From Quillaja saponaria (Eukaryota; Streptophyta; Magnoliopsida; Fabales; Quillajaceae): 64,000 nt of DNA. The translations under genes were made by a program, and so were the position numbers. Positions 35,249 to 47,342 of this stretch are shown in pieces. The stretch is from assembly GCA_029379385.1 (NCBI GenBank), contig CM055607.1, positions 16,802,001 to 16,866,000 of the forward strand. The letters are read 5' to 3'. Position 1 is the stretch's first letter. Each line of letters opens with the position of its first letter. The notes beneath the pieces are model-generated. The model had not been told where the DNA came from. It made no database searches and saw only the letters and a program-made list of their open reading frames with translations.

Positions 35249-37817
35249 ATGGTATTGCCGGAATCTGAGATGATGACTGAAGGAGAGGTAGAATTGCCAT
35301 TACAAGGCGACCAACAACCCCAAAACCATCCAATTTCAAATCTTGGAAGACAATCATCCATCTACTCCCTCACCCTCGACGAATTCCAACACACACTATG
35401 TGAGAGTGGGAAAAACTTTGGGTCCATGAACATGGATGAGTTCCTTACTAGTATTTGGAATGCCGAAGAAAATCAAGCCGTAAACTCAACCAATAACCAT
35501 AACAACAACCATCACAGCAGCAGCCACCACAACAACAATTCTCATTTTCCATTTACAGAAACGATGGGATCCAAAGGGATAACAAAACAGCCAAGCCTTC
35601 CACGACAAGGTTCTCTAACTCTTCCTGCACCTCTTTGTAGGAAAACTGTGGATGAAGTTTGGTCTGAGATACATAAAGGACAAGGACAACAGAGGCAGAC
35701 TAGTACTAACAATGACAACAATCATAATCATAGCAATAACAATAATGTCCAGAATACTGAGTCTATCCCTCGTCAGCCCACTTTTGGGGAGATGACATTG
35801 GAGGATTTCTTGATAAAAGCAGGGGTGGTTAGGGAAGCTGGATCTATGCCAATGCCAGTGTCCCAGCAGCAACAGCATTATGGGTTGTACCGAAATAATA
35901 ATCAGGCAATTCAGCCTTCAATTATTACTAGTAGGCCAGTAATTGTTGGTGGTGGTGGTGTTACTGGGAGTGCAGGTACTAATGTGGTTGCTCCGTATCA
36001 AGCAGTGCCACAGACTGGGGGAGGAATTGGGGAAACTTCTGGGTATGTGGGAAATGGTAAGAGGGATAGCGGGTATCCTCCGCCACAGCCACCTCCAGCC
36101 GTTTGTTATGGAGGGAGGATGGTGAATGGGGGTGGTGGGTATGGGGCGGCAGCATCTGCTATTGGAATGGCTGCGCCAGTGAGTCCAGTTTCTTCTGATG
36201 GGATGTGCACAAATCAGGTTGACAGCTCTGGAAATCAATTTGGACTGAGCATGGGTGCATTAACAGGAAGAAAGAGGATTATTGATGGTCCGGTGGAGAA
36301 AGTGGTGGAGAGAAGGCAAAGAAGGATGATTAAGAACAGAGAGTCAGCTGCAAGGTCTAGAGCTAGAAAACAAGTAAGTTGCCTTTTTGCTGCTTATATA
36401 TATATATATATGATATTTCATATCTTTTTTAGCTTTCATTTTGATAACAATCAGATTGTTATCTGATTCTTCCATTTCAATTATTATTTGCTCTCTATTT
36501 TTTTTTTTTTTTTTTTTCTGGGTAATATAGCTGCATCTCTGGCTGTGTAATTTCTTTAGCTAAATGTGATTGTGCATCTCCAATGCATTTATGAAGGCTA
36601 AGATTAGGGTGAACTCAATGCCAGTACTAGACTTGGTTTGAGCCCATCAGGAAGGGGTGGGCTATTGTGATTTGTGAGAAACTTGTAGTGGCCAATATTC
36701 ACAAGGGTCTCCAAACATTTTGGTCGAAAAGTTAAATGAGATCAATTTAGTTTTCAATGCTATCAGAATAAATTAGCAAAATACATTTGGGAGCTGGCTT
36801 TGGAGGATCCCTTTTTATCTTTCTGCAGCATGAAGCTGGTTGGATTTCCAGTTTTTGCCAAGCTTCCTTACATAAGGTGTCACCGGAGACAGACTATAAT
36901 GCATAAAGTAGATGAAGTATAAAGCAGATAAAGTTATATGAAGTTACAGAGATATAGTGCAGATACATGAAAAGGTGTGCTGCTGTTTACTGACAAGTGA
37001 GAGTTGTGACTACCTTATAGTTGCATATGGTAACTTATAGTATAGTCAGTGTAAGAAATGTAACATTTTAAACTGGATTTTGAGGTAAGTTGTATAAGTT
37101 TTTGCAAGTGTTTGTCGTAAGTAATTGAAGAATTTGTTGGCATAATCTGCTTCTTTATGATCCATAGCTATAGTCACATAGTTCTAAGTGCTTGACTAAT
37201 ATTAGGTTTGCGAAAAGTGTATATAATGTGCAATTATCTGTCTGAACAGGCATACACAGTTGAACTAGAAGCAGAACTGAACCAATTAAGAGAAGAGAAT
37301 GCCCAGCTCAAACACGCACTGGTAAATGATTGAAACTCTACATTTTGAGGCATTGAAATGTCTTTCTTTGTTAACATACTAGTTTCTGTATTCAATGTTG
37401 ACTGACAAAGGTCATGCTTTTGTTCCTTTTTTGAACTCAAAACAGACTGAGCTTGAGAGGAAAAGAAAACAGCAGGTACTGATAATCTAATGTATTATGT
37501 TTTCTGCTCAACTAATTTATCCTTCGCATCAGCATTTTGCTTCTGTACGATCCTGGACCCCATAACTGACTGGCGAGCATGGAAAAAACTGCTCAGTGCA
37601 CTCACCATTCCCCTTGAAAAAGCCAACCCATCTTCGCCTTCTGCATTGTTTTCCTTTTCTTAGCTAAAATCTTTTATCAAATTATCCAAAATCACATGTT
37701 GATTTTGGTAACTTTTTGCAGTATTTTGAGGAAGCGAAGATGAAAGCTCAAACCAAGGCACAAAAGGCAAAAGAGAAGTTAAGAGTATTAAGAAGGAGTC
37801 GAAGTTGTCCCTTGTGA
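35249..37817 (+). CDS. ABI5: bZIP transcription factor ABSCISIC ACID INSENSITIVE 5 (ABI5)
   Basis: Four coding exons: 35249-36373, 37250-37321, 37446-37475 and 37722-37817; all phase 0, 440 residues. All ABI5/ABF conserved regions are present. C1 is GRQSSIYSLTLDEFQ (34-47), with a kinase-type RQSS, and NMDEFLTSIWNAEE. C2 is PLCRKTVDEVWSEI. C3 is QPTFGEMTLEDFLIKAGVV. The protein ends in SCPL, as Arabidopsis ABI5 does and unlike most ABFs. The basic region (about 355-375, NRESAARSRARKQ) and the zipper leucines 381, 388 and 395 span the first splice site. It binds ABRE promoter elements in the nucleus and drives ABA responses in seeds and seedlings. Asn/His-rich runs (about 76-96 and 153-166) and Gly-rich stretches are linkers. 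No lesion seen. Confidence 0.96.
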
Positions 37818-38117
37818 AGCTATGATGGTAATTGACTGCTTTCTGTTTGGAATTTAATGTTTTGTGCTTTCCATTTTGGATTTTTCTCTTATTTTCCCAA
37901 AACCAACTCTCTTTTGATTTTTATTTTCTTTTTTGTAAAGCAAAACAGCAGAAACTGAGATCAATCGCTGGAACTGGCTTCAGAAAAACCCAGTTGGGAG
38001 ATGGGATTTATGAAGTGTTGAATCAAAATGGCAGGTATTATAACATTTTGTGGGTCTGCAATTACTCTAAGAATGAGATGACTGATGTAGAAATATTACA
38101 TACTAGATGTATAAAAT
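37818..38117 (+). other. ABI5 3' UTR and immediate flank
   Basis: Non-coding sequence after the TGA. The ORF at 37,832-38,131 is not family-like. The 480-bp duplicated segment begins right at its end. Confidence 0.5.
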
Positions 38118-38600
38118 ATAGGTCTTTGTAATACTAGTGGTGTATAAGTTTATTCTCAATGTTACAATTGAATTTCAGTTTCAAGTACTTGTATTCTCCA
38201 TATTTCCCAAACATGAAGTGTGAATGCTCACAGGAATACATAATATTTGGCTTATATTTTGATGACAAATCTGATCAAATCCTTAGAACAAAACTGATTG
38301 TTATCAGAAGATCTATACGGAGGTAATCAAGGACGGAAAGTTCAATAAAGGGGCATGCCCTCCTTCCCAAGTTTTATTAAGTCCATTCATTTTGGCCAAA
38401 AAATGAGTGTCATGTGCAAATGTTTTCCAAACCCATTGATCGGTTAGGGCATTTAGTAATATCTGAAACTGAAAGGAACTAAAATGTTCTTGTTCACTAC
38501 TGAACAGGCTTAGTTTTTACTGTGATTTTCTTTGTCAGCCACTTATGAAAAACAGAAAATACCAATTAACAAATACAGAGGGTGAATACAGACATTTTCC
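38118..38600 (+). repeat. 480-bp direct duplication, left copy
   Basis: Colinear with 55,391-55,857 in the same orientation. Long identical blocks include gaacaaaactgattgttatcagaagatctatacgg (38,288 onward), gcatgccctccttcccaagttttattaagtcc and gtgattttctttgtcagccacttatg. Differences are scattered substitutions and small indels, roughly 10 percent by eye. It has no ORF and no TE signature. Confidence 0.9.
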
Positions 38601-40533
38601 TAACAACCATTCTAATTCCAGTGAATCAAATTGTGGAATAATTTTTAATACTAAAAGATGATGAGAGAAAATAGTTACCGAACTAATGAGATTGATAGTT
38701 TCTAAAAGTAATTTCAATTAAAAGGCTAGAAGTTATTTTCTAATATTTGTAAAATACCCTACTCATTTTTTAATAGTTGTAAAATACACCATGAAATTGG
38801 TTATCAAACGTTATGAATTCATTGAGAAAAAAATCAAATAGACTAAGAAAATCTGAATAATTGGATACATTTTTTCTTACTAAATTGTTCAATTTTTAAT
38901 AAATTTTAAAGAGTTGAGTGCCTAAATTTGAAATTTACAGAGTGTAATCTAAACTAATGTTAGTTTGATTTTTGTCTTCAGAAATTGATTAGTGTGATGA
39001 AATTAAAAACAATTAAAATCTTTGGGGAGAAATTTTTATTCAACACTAAATAAGTGAGAGCAATATAAAATTTTTTATAGGGCAAATATATAATTTTCAA
39101 AGCCAAATGGGGTCAACTGCCCCTACTGACTTCTTACTAGATCTAACATTTGTAAGATATAACATATTTATAAAATATTGATAGACACATAACACATGAA
39201 ATTAATATTTTTTCCAAATTGACCGATATTAAATCGAAAATATCGGTTACCATTAGTGTGAATACCTTTCAAATTTGGCCACAATACGTATTTTTAAAAT
39301 TGTATCCTAGTATCTGATCTCATTAACAGAGACCCTAGGAAGTGGCTGCCTCAGTGGGCATCAGTTCTTTTTGCCTAGTGTTAGTGTAGAGTTAAATTTT
39401 AGTGAAGAAAATGCCAAACATAATGGGCGTACCGTTACAGAATATTTCTACAAGTTGATCGATTCCATATTTTCGAATTATGGAAGACGTTGAATTTAAC
39501 TAAATTTGAGAAAGTGATTTTGGATCCACATTTCAAGATCAATGAGTTTAAGATAAAATTTGGTATGTTTAAGTGATTTTTGATTTTTTTTTTTTTGGTG
39601 CCCCACCTATTGCAGTACCTTTAATACAAGTATAAGTGATACATTGCTGGAACCAAATCTATTGAAAGAGTTGGGTACTTAATACCTTACAAAAAGAATT
39701 GGGTATTGTAGACAGCACCATCTAAAAATTATAATGAATTTTTTAAAAAAATTATTACATCTTTGTTCAGAACCTATGGGCAACAATGTTAGTAATAATT
39801 TTTTGCTTAATTCAAGAGCTATTCACAACTTGTGTTGTGGTCGTGTGCCACCAACTCTACTGCAAGCATTAGTCTGGCTTCTTCATCAACACCCCAAATT
39901 TAAGAAACTCAAGAATTCAATTTTTACAATTTAAAATGTTGCCGTTCAAAATGGATGGCTAGTCACATATCCATCTTTTTGATCAAATGCAGCTGCAAGT
40001 TAAAAGTTTAAACTAATTGGAGAATCTAACATAATTTTAGTAAAGTTGACTTACATAAACCTCCAATTATTTTGGTCACATATCCACTAGTGTCTTTATG
40101 TCTTGGACTTGTGTTTTTGACTTGTTTCCGGCCAGGGAACTTGAAACCCTCTTTTGTACCAAACTTTGATTTAGCCAAAAAAAAACATACAAACAAACTT
40201 TTTTAATTGTCTACTGCCTTAGTTATGTTATACTGTGCTTGGGACTCACACAAACTTGTGTAAATATAAGTAAACTAAATTCCATAATTTGCGTTCACAA
40301 CTAATTTGACATACCAACGCCTAATTTAGCAGTACAGATTCTACCTAAGTTGGATGTATATGCCTTTTTATTTAAGCAAAATGTTAGGTTCTTTTTTTTT
40401 TTTTTTTTTTTTTTCAATCAAAGTAAAAAAGCTTTTAACATTTTCATTTTCAATAGTTTAATGTGTACTGATTAACTTTATCCAGTCCTTTTCGACCAAA
40501 TATGTATGCAGCCCACCTTATGAGACAACCACC
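38601..40533. other. intergenic DNA between the duplication and the CACTA element, no gene
   Basis: AT-rich with poly-T runs (39,585-39,597; 40,390-40,414). The 66-residue ORF at 39,734-39,934 and neighbouring short frames show no family I recognise. They may be old mobile-element debris, since this DNA lies inside the duplicated bracket. Confidence 0.4.
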
Positions 40534-40536
40534 TAA
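40534..40536. repeat. TAA target-site duplication, left (partner 49,518-49,520)
   Basis: TAA directly abuts CACTA at the left end and the terminal TAGTG at the right end. Confidence 0.85.
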
Positions 40537-40554
40537 CACTACCAGAAAATGCGT

Positions 40555-40965
40555 TACCTGAGACGGGCAAAACCCGTCTTAGATAGTAAAAAAAACCGTC
40601 GTAGAAACATCTTCGACGGGCAACCGTCGCAGATAGACCAGACGTAGAAAACGCCATCACTAATAATAAGCATCTACAACGGTAATAAACCCGTTGTGGA
40701 TAATTCATTATCTACAATGGAGTTTTATTATCTAAGACGGGAAATGCCCGTCTTAGATAATTTGGTGCCAAAATATATCCACGACGGGTATCCCGTCTTC
40801 GATAATATAAGTGTCTTGGATAAGTTTTGGCGCAAAAGGGCGCCAAATTATCTAAGACGGGCATTTCCCGTCGTAGATAATAAAAGTCCGTTGTAGATAA
40901 TGAATTATCTTACTTGTCGTAAAAAGTTATAGAAGACGAGTTGCCTGTCGTAGATAGTCTAGGTT
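40555..40965. repeat. left subterminal repeat array of the CACTA element
   Basis: Many copies, in both orientations, of ATCTA(A/C)GACGGG / CCCGTC(T/G)TAGAT. Two form near-perfect palindromes (40,727-40,761 and 40,848-40,882) with 15-base arms and 5-base loops. Such motifs are the TNPA-type binding sites of En/Spm elements. The same motif fills 49,125-49,505 at the right end. Confidence 0.85.
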
Positions 40966-41307
40966 TTTTTTTTATTATAACAGTTAAAAAAGATGATCAT
41001 GCCAAAATATTTTTCACCTTTAAATATACATTCATCCATACAAAACCAAAATCCAAAATCCAATACCACAATATAAAAAGAACAATACTATAAGAACATG
41101 AGATTTTTGTTTGGGTATCACTACTCCAATCAATATTAAATAACACAACCTAATTAGTTATGACATAATAGAGAAAGAAAAAGAATTCTTAAAGACATTC
41201 GTTCAATCATAACAGCAACTAGTACCAAAACAACAATATCAAAGTAATTAACAATTCAAACTACGTAATAAAAGTAAAGTCATTTAAGAAAAAAGATTGC
41301 AATCTGA

Positions 41308-43385
41308 TTAGTTATCACCAATATCCACATCATCATCATGTTGATCATCATCACTGGCCTGAACATCATCATCGGCTTGAACATCATCACCAGCCTGATA
41401 ATTTCAAATAAAAATTGAACTTGTAAATAACAAAACCTATAAGTATCTAACTATATGAAAAGAATGTATATAAATAACACAACATATGATTAGAATGTAT
41501 GTACTTACATTAGATTGAGGGGCATGAAGGATAGTAGAACAAAACGTGGCAAATATATCTTGCATTGCTTTTCGATCTCTCTCGGACCACTGCGATACTG
41601 GAGCAATATGAGAAGGAAATAAAACACTGCTAGAAGATGTTGATACTGATGGTTGACTGCTCGATGTTTGCCCACTCTTAGCCGATATTTTTGCATACTT
41701 CCCCTTCCCGTACACTCTTCCATGATTCATTTTCTCATCTTGCTTAACAATATTAAACCATAAAGTATCATCAGAAGTCGGTTGGGTAGAAGGATCTGGG
41801 CCATATTTATCCACCATCTCTTGCTCAACATCATCCTACGTACAACATCAATAAATAAAGTTATACACAAGTATTTAATGAATAAGAAGTATAACAAATT
41901 ATTATACTTATACCGTTGTCCGCTTTGACCTAGAATCCACATATTGTCCCTTCTTCATATAAGTTTTATTAAAAACCTCAATATCTTTCACTGGTCTTCC
42001 AAGGGTTTCCTCCTAAGCATTTAGCATATTAGTAACTATAAATAAGTATAAGTTTAGAATCTAATTCGAATAACATGGTAAAAAACTAAAATTCACATAT
42101 TCGTACCAAGTCCTTAGCATGCAAATCTTCTGTTTAACATGGTAATGGTCTAGATTCACCCACATGATTAACTGTTTCTTCATTAGCCAATCTATTCTTC
42201 TTTCCAGCCTCAGATAATTTTTTCCAATCTTCTGATCCAAAAATATTACACATATCTTTTCAAATGTGTTTCGTGACCTAATTATTCTTTTTAAAGGACT
42301 TCCATTTTTCTGTATCATCTCCGTTATAGTGTCTTGCATCGTCCCTCAACCTATTAAGTGCTTGTCGAAATCGTTCCTTGCAAACACTTGTAAATATAGG
42401 CAGAGTCGCCTCCAACTCCTCATCTAATCTAAATTGATAACGGGTCTTAAACATAAACAAATGTTAGATTTTGCAACTGAACTCTTAATAAGTTCCTAAA
42501 TTATAAATAATAAACAATTATACTTTAAACTAACCAAGAAATCATTCCAAACACGACGCTGTTGATCCGGTGTGAAGTCACTATATTTCGTAACCGATCC
42601 CGACAAATAAGATTTCATTAAATATGTTATAATAGCCACTATCTTTGGATGCCCAAGTAAACCCCTACAAAATCACAATATTAATAATTGATTTAAACAT
42701 ATAATAGGTAATATAAAAAAAATATAATCTTTATAATTTACGGTCCACAAATATATATTTCTGGACGATCACTATCAATAGTAGTAGTAGGCTGAGGCTT
42801 ATTAGCGCCTCTACCTCTATGAGCAGTAACACCAGCATTGTTCTCACCTAAATTAAACACAAAGTTAATATAAAAATAATGATAGATAAATTAATTTATT
42901 TAAGACATGTAAAAATAAATGTTAATATCGATAGATGTACTGCCTACGGAAGGATCTCCTATAGGTAATGCATCTCCATGTGAGATCAAAACATCTGAGT
43001 CATCCCATGTGGCCTGAACTCTGCTACTAAAAGACGCATCAACTCTACTATGTCCTACAATCGATGATGCAGACACAACACCTCTGTTATCATCTCCTCC
43101 ATCTCCTCCACCTGGTACTGAGGCACCAAGTCTGCTACATCTTGTACCTGAAGCAATCGGATCACCTCTATCATGATCCCTAGAGGATAGTGAATCGCCT
43201 CTACCACGACCTCTCGACGATGATGAATCACCTCGACCATGACCTCTCGCGGATGATGAATCCCCTCTACCACGACCCCTCGAGGATGATGAATCTCCTC
43301 TACCACGGTCCCTCGAGGATGATGAATCTCCTTTATCACAACCTCCAGAAGATCTAACATCCTGTCATATTGTACCTCTCCCCAT
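41308..43385 (-). pseudogene. CACTA TNPA-like protein (Ptta/En/Spm family), broken
   Basis: The likely ATG is at 43,385, with a stop already at codon 7. It is followed by a Gly/Arg/Asp/Ser-rich repeat region (GDSSSSRGRGR units), then exons. The homology region includes LLGHPKIV-IITYLM, KYSDFTPDQQRRVWNDFL, a TRYQFRLDEE segment (42,278-42,460) and RPVKDIEVFNKTYMKKGQYVDSRS. The C-terminal domain (41,437-41,817) has the DVEQEMVDKYGPDPSTQP motif and ends in an acidic tail (stop at 41,308). The family binds subterminal repeats and helps excision. Intron positions are only approximate; at least two stops interrupt the frame. Confidence 0.75.
43180..43335 (-). repeat. coding minisatellite, about five 33-bp units
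   Basis: The minus strand reads repeats of GDSSSSRGRGR (11 residues). The plus-strand-listed alternative frame with HHPREVVVE-type repeats is the shifted reading. Unit variants include GHGR and DHDR. Confidence 0.8.
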
Positions 43386-43570
43386 AACAACACTATTTGA
43401 AAAAAGTGTCAAAATTTACGTCATATAATTTCTAATAAATTAAACTGCAATACGATTTATAATATATAGGCATGCATTAAATGTCAAGTTTCTAACAATA
43501 ATATTAATCATATCAATACATGAGGTACCAATTAAAATAAATAGACAAGCTTAATAACAAAAAGATAAAT

Positions 43571-46500
43571 TCATTCATTATCCCCTTCTTCATTTTCCTC
43601 TTCCTCTTCTTCTTCTTCCTCATCTTCATCTTCATATTGATCTTCATCTTCCTCATCTTCATCATCTTCCTCTTGATATTCTTCCTCTTTATCTTCATCA
43701 TTGTCCTCATATTCATCTTCTTCTTCCCCTTTTTTTTTTCTTCTTCTAAATCTTTGGCACGTCTTCTAATTTTTATTTTTCTCTTCCTAAGTTTTTCTAT
43801 ATCTTCATCATCATCTTCCTTTTCCGATGATCCATCACGAACAAGGATTCCTGAAAGATCTAGATCATTCATCAGGAAGAACTGGTGTTACAAAATCAGT
43901 TAGATTCTCTTGTAAGCATTCTGTAACTATAGGCACTGGTTCATTATCATCTAACTCTACCATTCCAGCATGAGCATTGCCTCTAACCTTTATCTTACAA
44001 ACAACCTACCAATCTTGTCTTTCTTTCTTTGGAGAAGGGTACGACATATAATATAATTGTGTAGCTTGTTTTGCCAACACAAATGGCTCATATTTCTTGT
44101 AACATGATTGATGATTGATTTCTATAAAACTGTGTTTAGGGTCTACTTTAATCCCTTTCTCTGGATTATACTAATTACATTTGAACAGTGCAACAATATT
44201 ATTCCCAAGATATTAAAGTTCTACTATTTCAGTCAACATACCATACCAATCAACTTCATTTTCGTTGTAACATTCACCATTGAACACATACACCACTATT
44301 CATCATTTTCTTATATTTTCCATATTCTTGTGTATGAAACTTGAATCCGTTGACGACATATCCTTTATACATTTTAACACGCCTACTCGGATGATGCCTT
44401 ATATCCCTTATATGTTTATCAATGGTTGAATCATTCATCACCTATCAATTAAAGAAAAATATGTTATAGTTGAAACAATGCACAACATGAATTTGATTAG
44501 AATATGTTTCTTACAAGATCATGAAACCAATTTGCAAAATTCTTATAACGCGATTTTTGAATTTGTTGATTAGAAATTCCATAATTCTGTTGCCGTAGTA
44601 TTGCATCGTATTGGCTACAACAAAAATATAACAATAATCCAATTAATAATCTAATTAGAATATACCTTCAACAATGATAAGATTATGTAATTAGAAATTT
44701 ACTTCACATATGAACTCAGCTCGTCACAATTCATGAGAACATATAGCTTCGCTGCTTCATATTCATCATCTTCTAGATCTCTAAAATTAGCACGACCAAT
44801 TGTTCTTCCTGAATAACTAAAAATAGGAAGGCGGTCTTCCTCCTTATCCCCACCATCATCGTTGCGGCCTACTTGTCTCAACTTAGTTTGAATGTTGCTA
44901 GCAAAATAGTGGCAGCAAAAATTTGAAATCTCCTCTAAAGTGTATGCTTCGACAATAGAAACTTCGACCCGTGCTTTATTACAAGCCTTTTTTTTAAGGC
45001 TATGCATACACCTAAAAAGATTATAAAATACACCTTTAATATATCTTGTAACATATATTAAATTTATTGAGTTGTATATGTTACCTCTCAAATGAATACA
45101 TCCACCGGTATTGCACTGGACCGCCAACTTTAGCTTCATAGGCCAAATGGATGATTAGATGTTCCATAGAATCAAAAAAAGCTGGAACAAATATCTTTTC
45201 AAGTTTGCACAAGGTGACCACAATGTTATTCTCAAGTAATTCCGTGTGCCCAACCCGTAATTCAATTGCACATATATCCTTGAAAAAAGTGCTGAGTTCT
45301 ATCAAAGCATCCCAAATACAATCTTTCACAAAGTCTCGAAATGCCATAGGTATCAATCTCTCCATAAAAACATGACAATCGTGACTTTTCATACCATATA
45401 ACTTGCATTCATTAACCTTCACGCATCGAGACAAATTGGAAGCTATGCCCATCAGGAAACTTTAAATTTTTAACCCATCCGCATACTAATTTTTTCTCTT
45501 TCTTATTTAAGGTATATGTAGCATTTACTTTCTATTTTCCATTAGCCCCCACAATGATTTCTAAGCTCGACGCTTGCACAAAATCCCCAAATCAGTACAT
45601 GCTTAGAGATTATCTTTGGATTTGCCCTTTAAGTCCATAACAGTATTAAATACATTATCGAAAACATTTTTTTTCAATATGCATTAAATCTAGATTATGT
45701 CGAATAAGATTTGTAGGCCAATAATCTAATTCCTAAAATATAGACTTCTTTATCCAATTATGAGTATTCTTGAACCCATCAATCTCTTCGTACCCTTTAC
45801 CGAATTTAACTTTCTTGAAAGAACTCACTCTTTCGAGCACCTCTTTCCCAGATAACCGTGGTGGTGGTGAATCCAATTCTACTTTGTTCTTTTTGAAAGC
45901 ATTCTTTTGTTTTCTGAATAGATGATCAAGTGGTAAGAACTGGCAGGTGACAATCAAACTAACATGGCTTCTGACCATGTTTAAGTTGGAATGACTTAGT
46001 ATTCTCCATACAATAAGGACACGTCAACTTACCATGTGTACTCCACCCATAAAGCATTGCATATGCGGGAAAGTCACTAATCGTCCATAACAATGCAGCT
46101 TTCATGATAAAATTTTGCTTAAGTGATGCGTCATAAGTTATCACACCATTCACCCATAACTTCTTCAAGTCATCAACCAATGGCCTTAAATAAATGTCTA
46201 TTCTTACCAGGATGAAGTGGACTAGGAATTATTAATGTTAAGAATAAATATTGCTCCTTCATGCATAATCCTGGCAGCAAGTTATATGGTGTAACGAAAA
46301 CTAGCCAGCAAGAATAAGGAGATGATGAATTACCAAATGGAGTGAAACCATCTGAGGATAGACCCAAACGAATATTCCTAAATTCTTCTGCAAACTCAAG
46401 AAAAGTATTGTCAAAGTGTTTCCAAGCCTCTGCATCTGACAGATGGACAATCATGTTTTCTTTTTCACGAATGCTAAACTTATGCCATCTCATATGTCTA

Positions 46501-47342
46501 GCGGTGCTTTCTACCATATAAAGTCTTTGAAGTCTTGGTATTATTGGTAGATAACGTGCCACTTTTTCAGGTACATTAGACTGATTTTTATTTTGTTTTG
46601 GTTTATACCGGAGACAACCACAAATATAACATTCTGTCTTATATTTGTTATTGCCATAGTACAATAAATAGTCATTTGGACATGCATCTATCTTTTCATA
46701 CCCGAGATCCAAAACTTTAACTACCTTCTTCACTTCATAAAAGTTTAGTGGCAGTTTATTCCCATCTGGCAACATAGATTTAAATGCTGTCATAGACCGA
46801 TCATAATAACTCGTAGACACATTGAATTCAGATTTACAATTCAAAATTTGTGTAAATGCAGATAGCTTAGTATGTGTCTTGCAACCCTCCCACAATGGCT
46901 CATCTGCGTCTGATAAAATTTTTATAAACTTGGCAGCATCAGGATTTGGATCTTCTTCAATGAAATTGAAATATGGCCCAGCAACATCCATTACCATGTC
47001 TTCCATTTGATTAGTTTCTCCAAAATCATCAAATATTACATCATCTACAGAAGGTTGATCAATCCAACCCTCGCCATGAAAGGTCCAGTTCTTGTAATTC
47101 TTAAAAAAGCCCTTTTTGTATAAGTGAACAGTAACATCATCTCGATCTAGAAATTTCGTATGATAACAAACCAAGCAAGGACATCTAATTTTTTCAGAAT
47201 AGACACATGTCGGATGACGAAAAGCAAAGTCGAGAAAAGCTTCAACTCCAGACTTAAATTCAACTGTCAACGTCCCACGAATAGCTCGTGAGCGATCCAT
47301 CCAACTACGATCAAGATCCATGTTTATGCACATTAATGGCAA
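43571..47342 (-). pseudogene. CACTA transposase (TPase/TNP2-like), several lesions
   Basis: N-terminal piece 46,173-47,342 (389 residues) carries the transposase-associated domain (SWMDRSR near its start, then CPC--C) and the start of the TNP2 domain. A frameshift near 46,195 moves the reading to 45,959-46,180 (DDLKKLWVNGV, FPAYAMLYGWSTHGKL-CPYC). Further breaks separate 45,733-45,978. After it, a stop precedes the HNLDLMHIEKNVFDN motif. The DUF4218 part is 45,081-45,452 (ESLIPMAFRDF-like, ELRVGHTELLENNIV), then 44,699-45,139, then a DUF4216-like region (43,900-44,400). The C-terminal tail is Asp/Glu-rich and frame-shifts in an A-run near 43,735. The protein would cut at CACTA ends; this copy cannot be intact. 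Confidence 0.85.

Noticed and set aside
43055..43393. 112-residue minus-strand frame with HHPRE-V repeats
   Set aside because: Shifted reading of the RGRGDSSSS minisatellite of the TNPA-like gene, which is the frame with family context.
43513..43903. Lys/Met-rich minus-strand ORF and Phe/Ile-rich plus-strand ORF
   Set aside because: Out-of-frame and antisense readings of the acidic C-terminal tail of the CACTA transposase.
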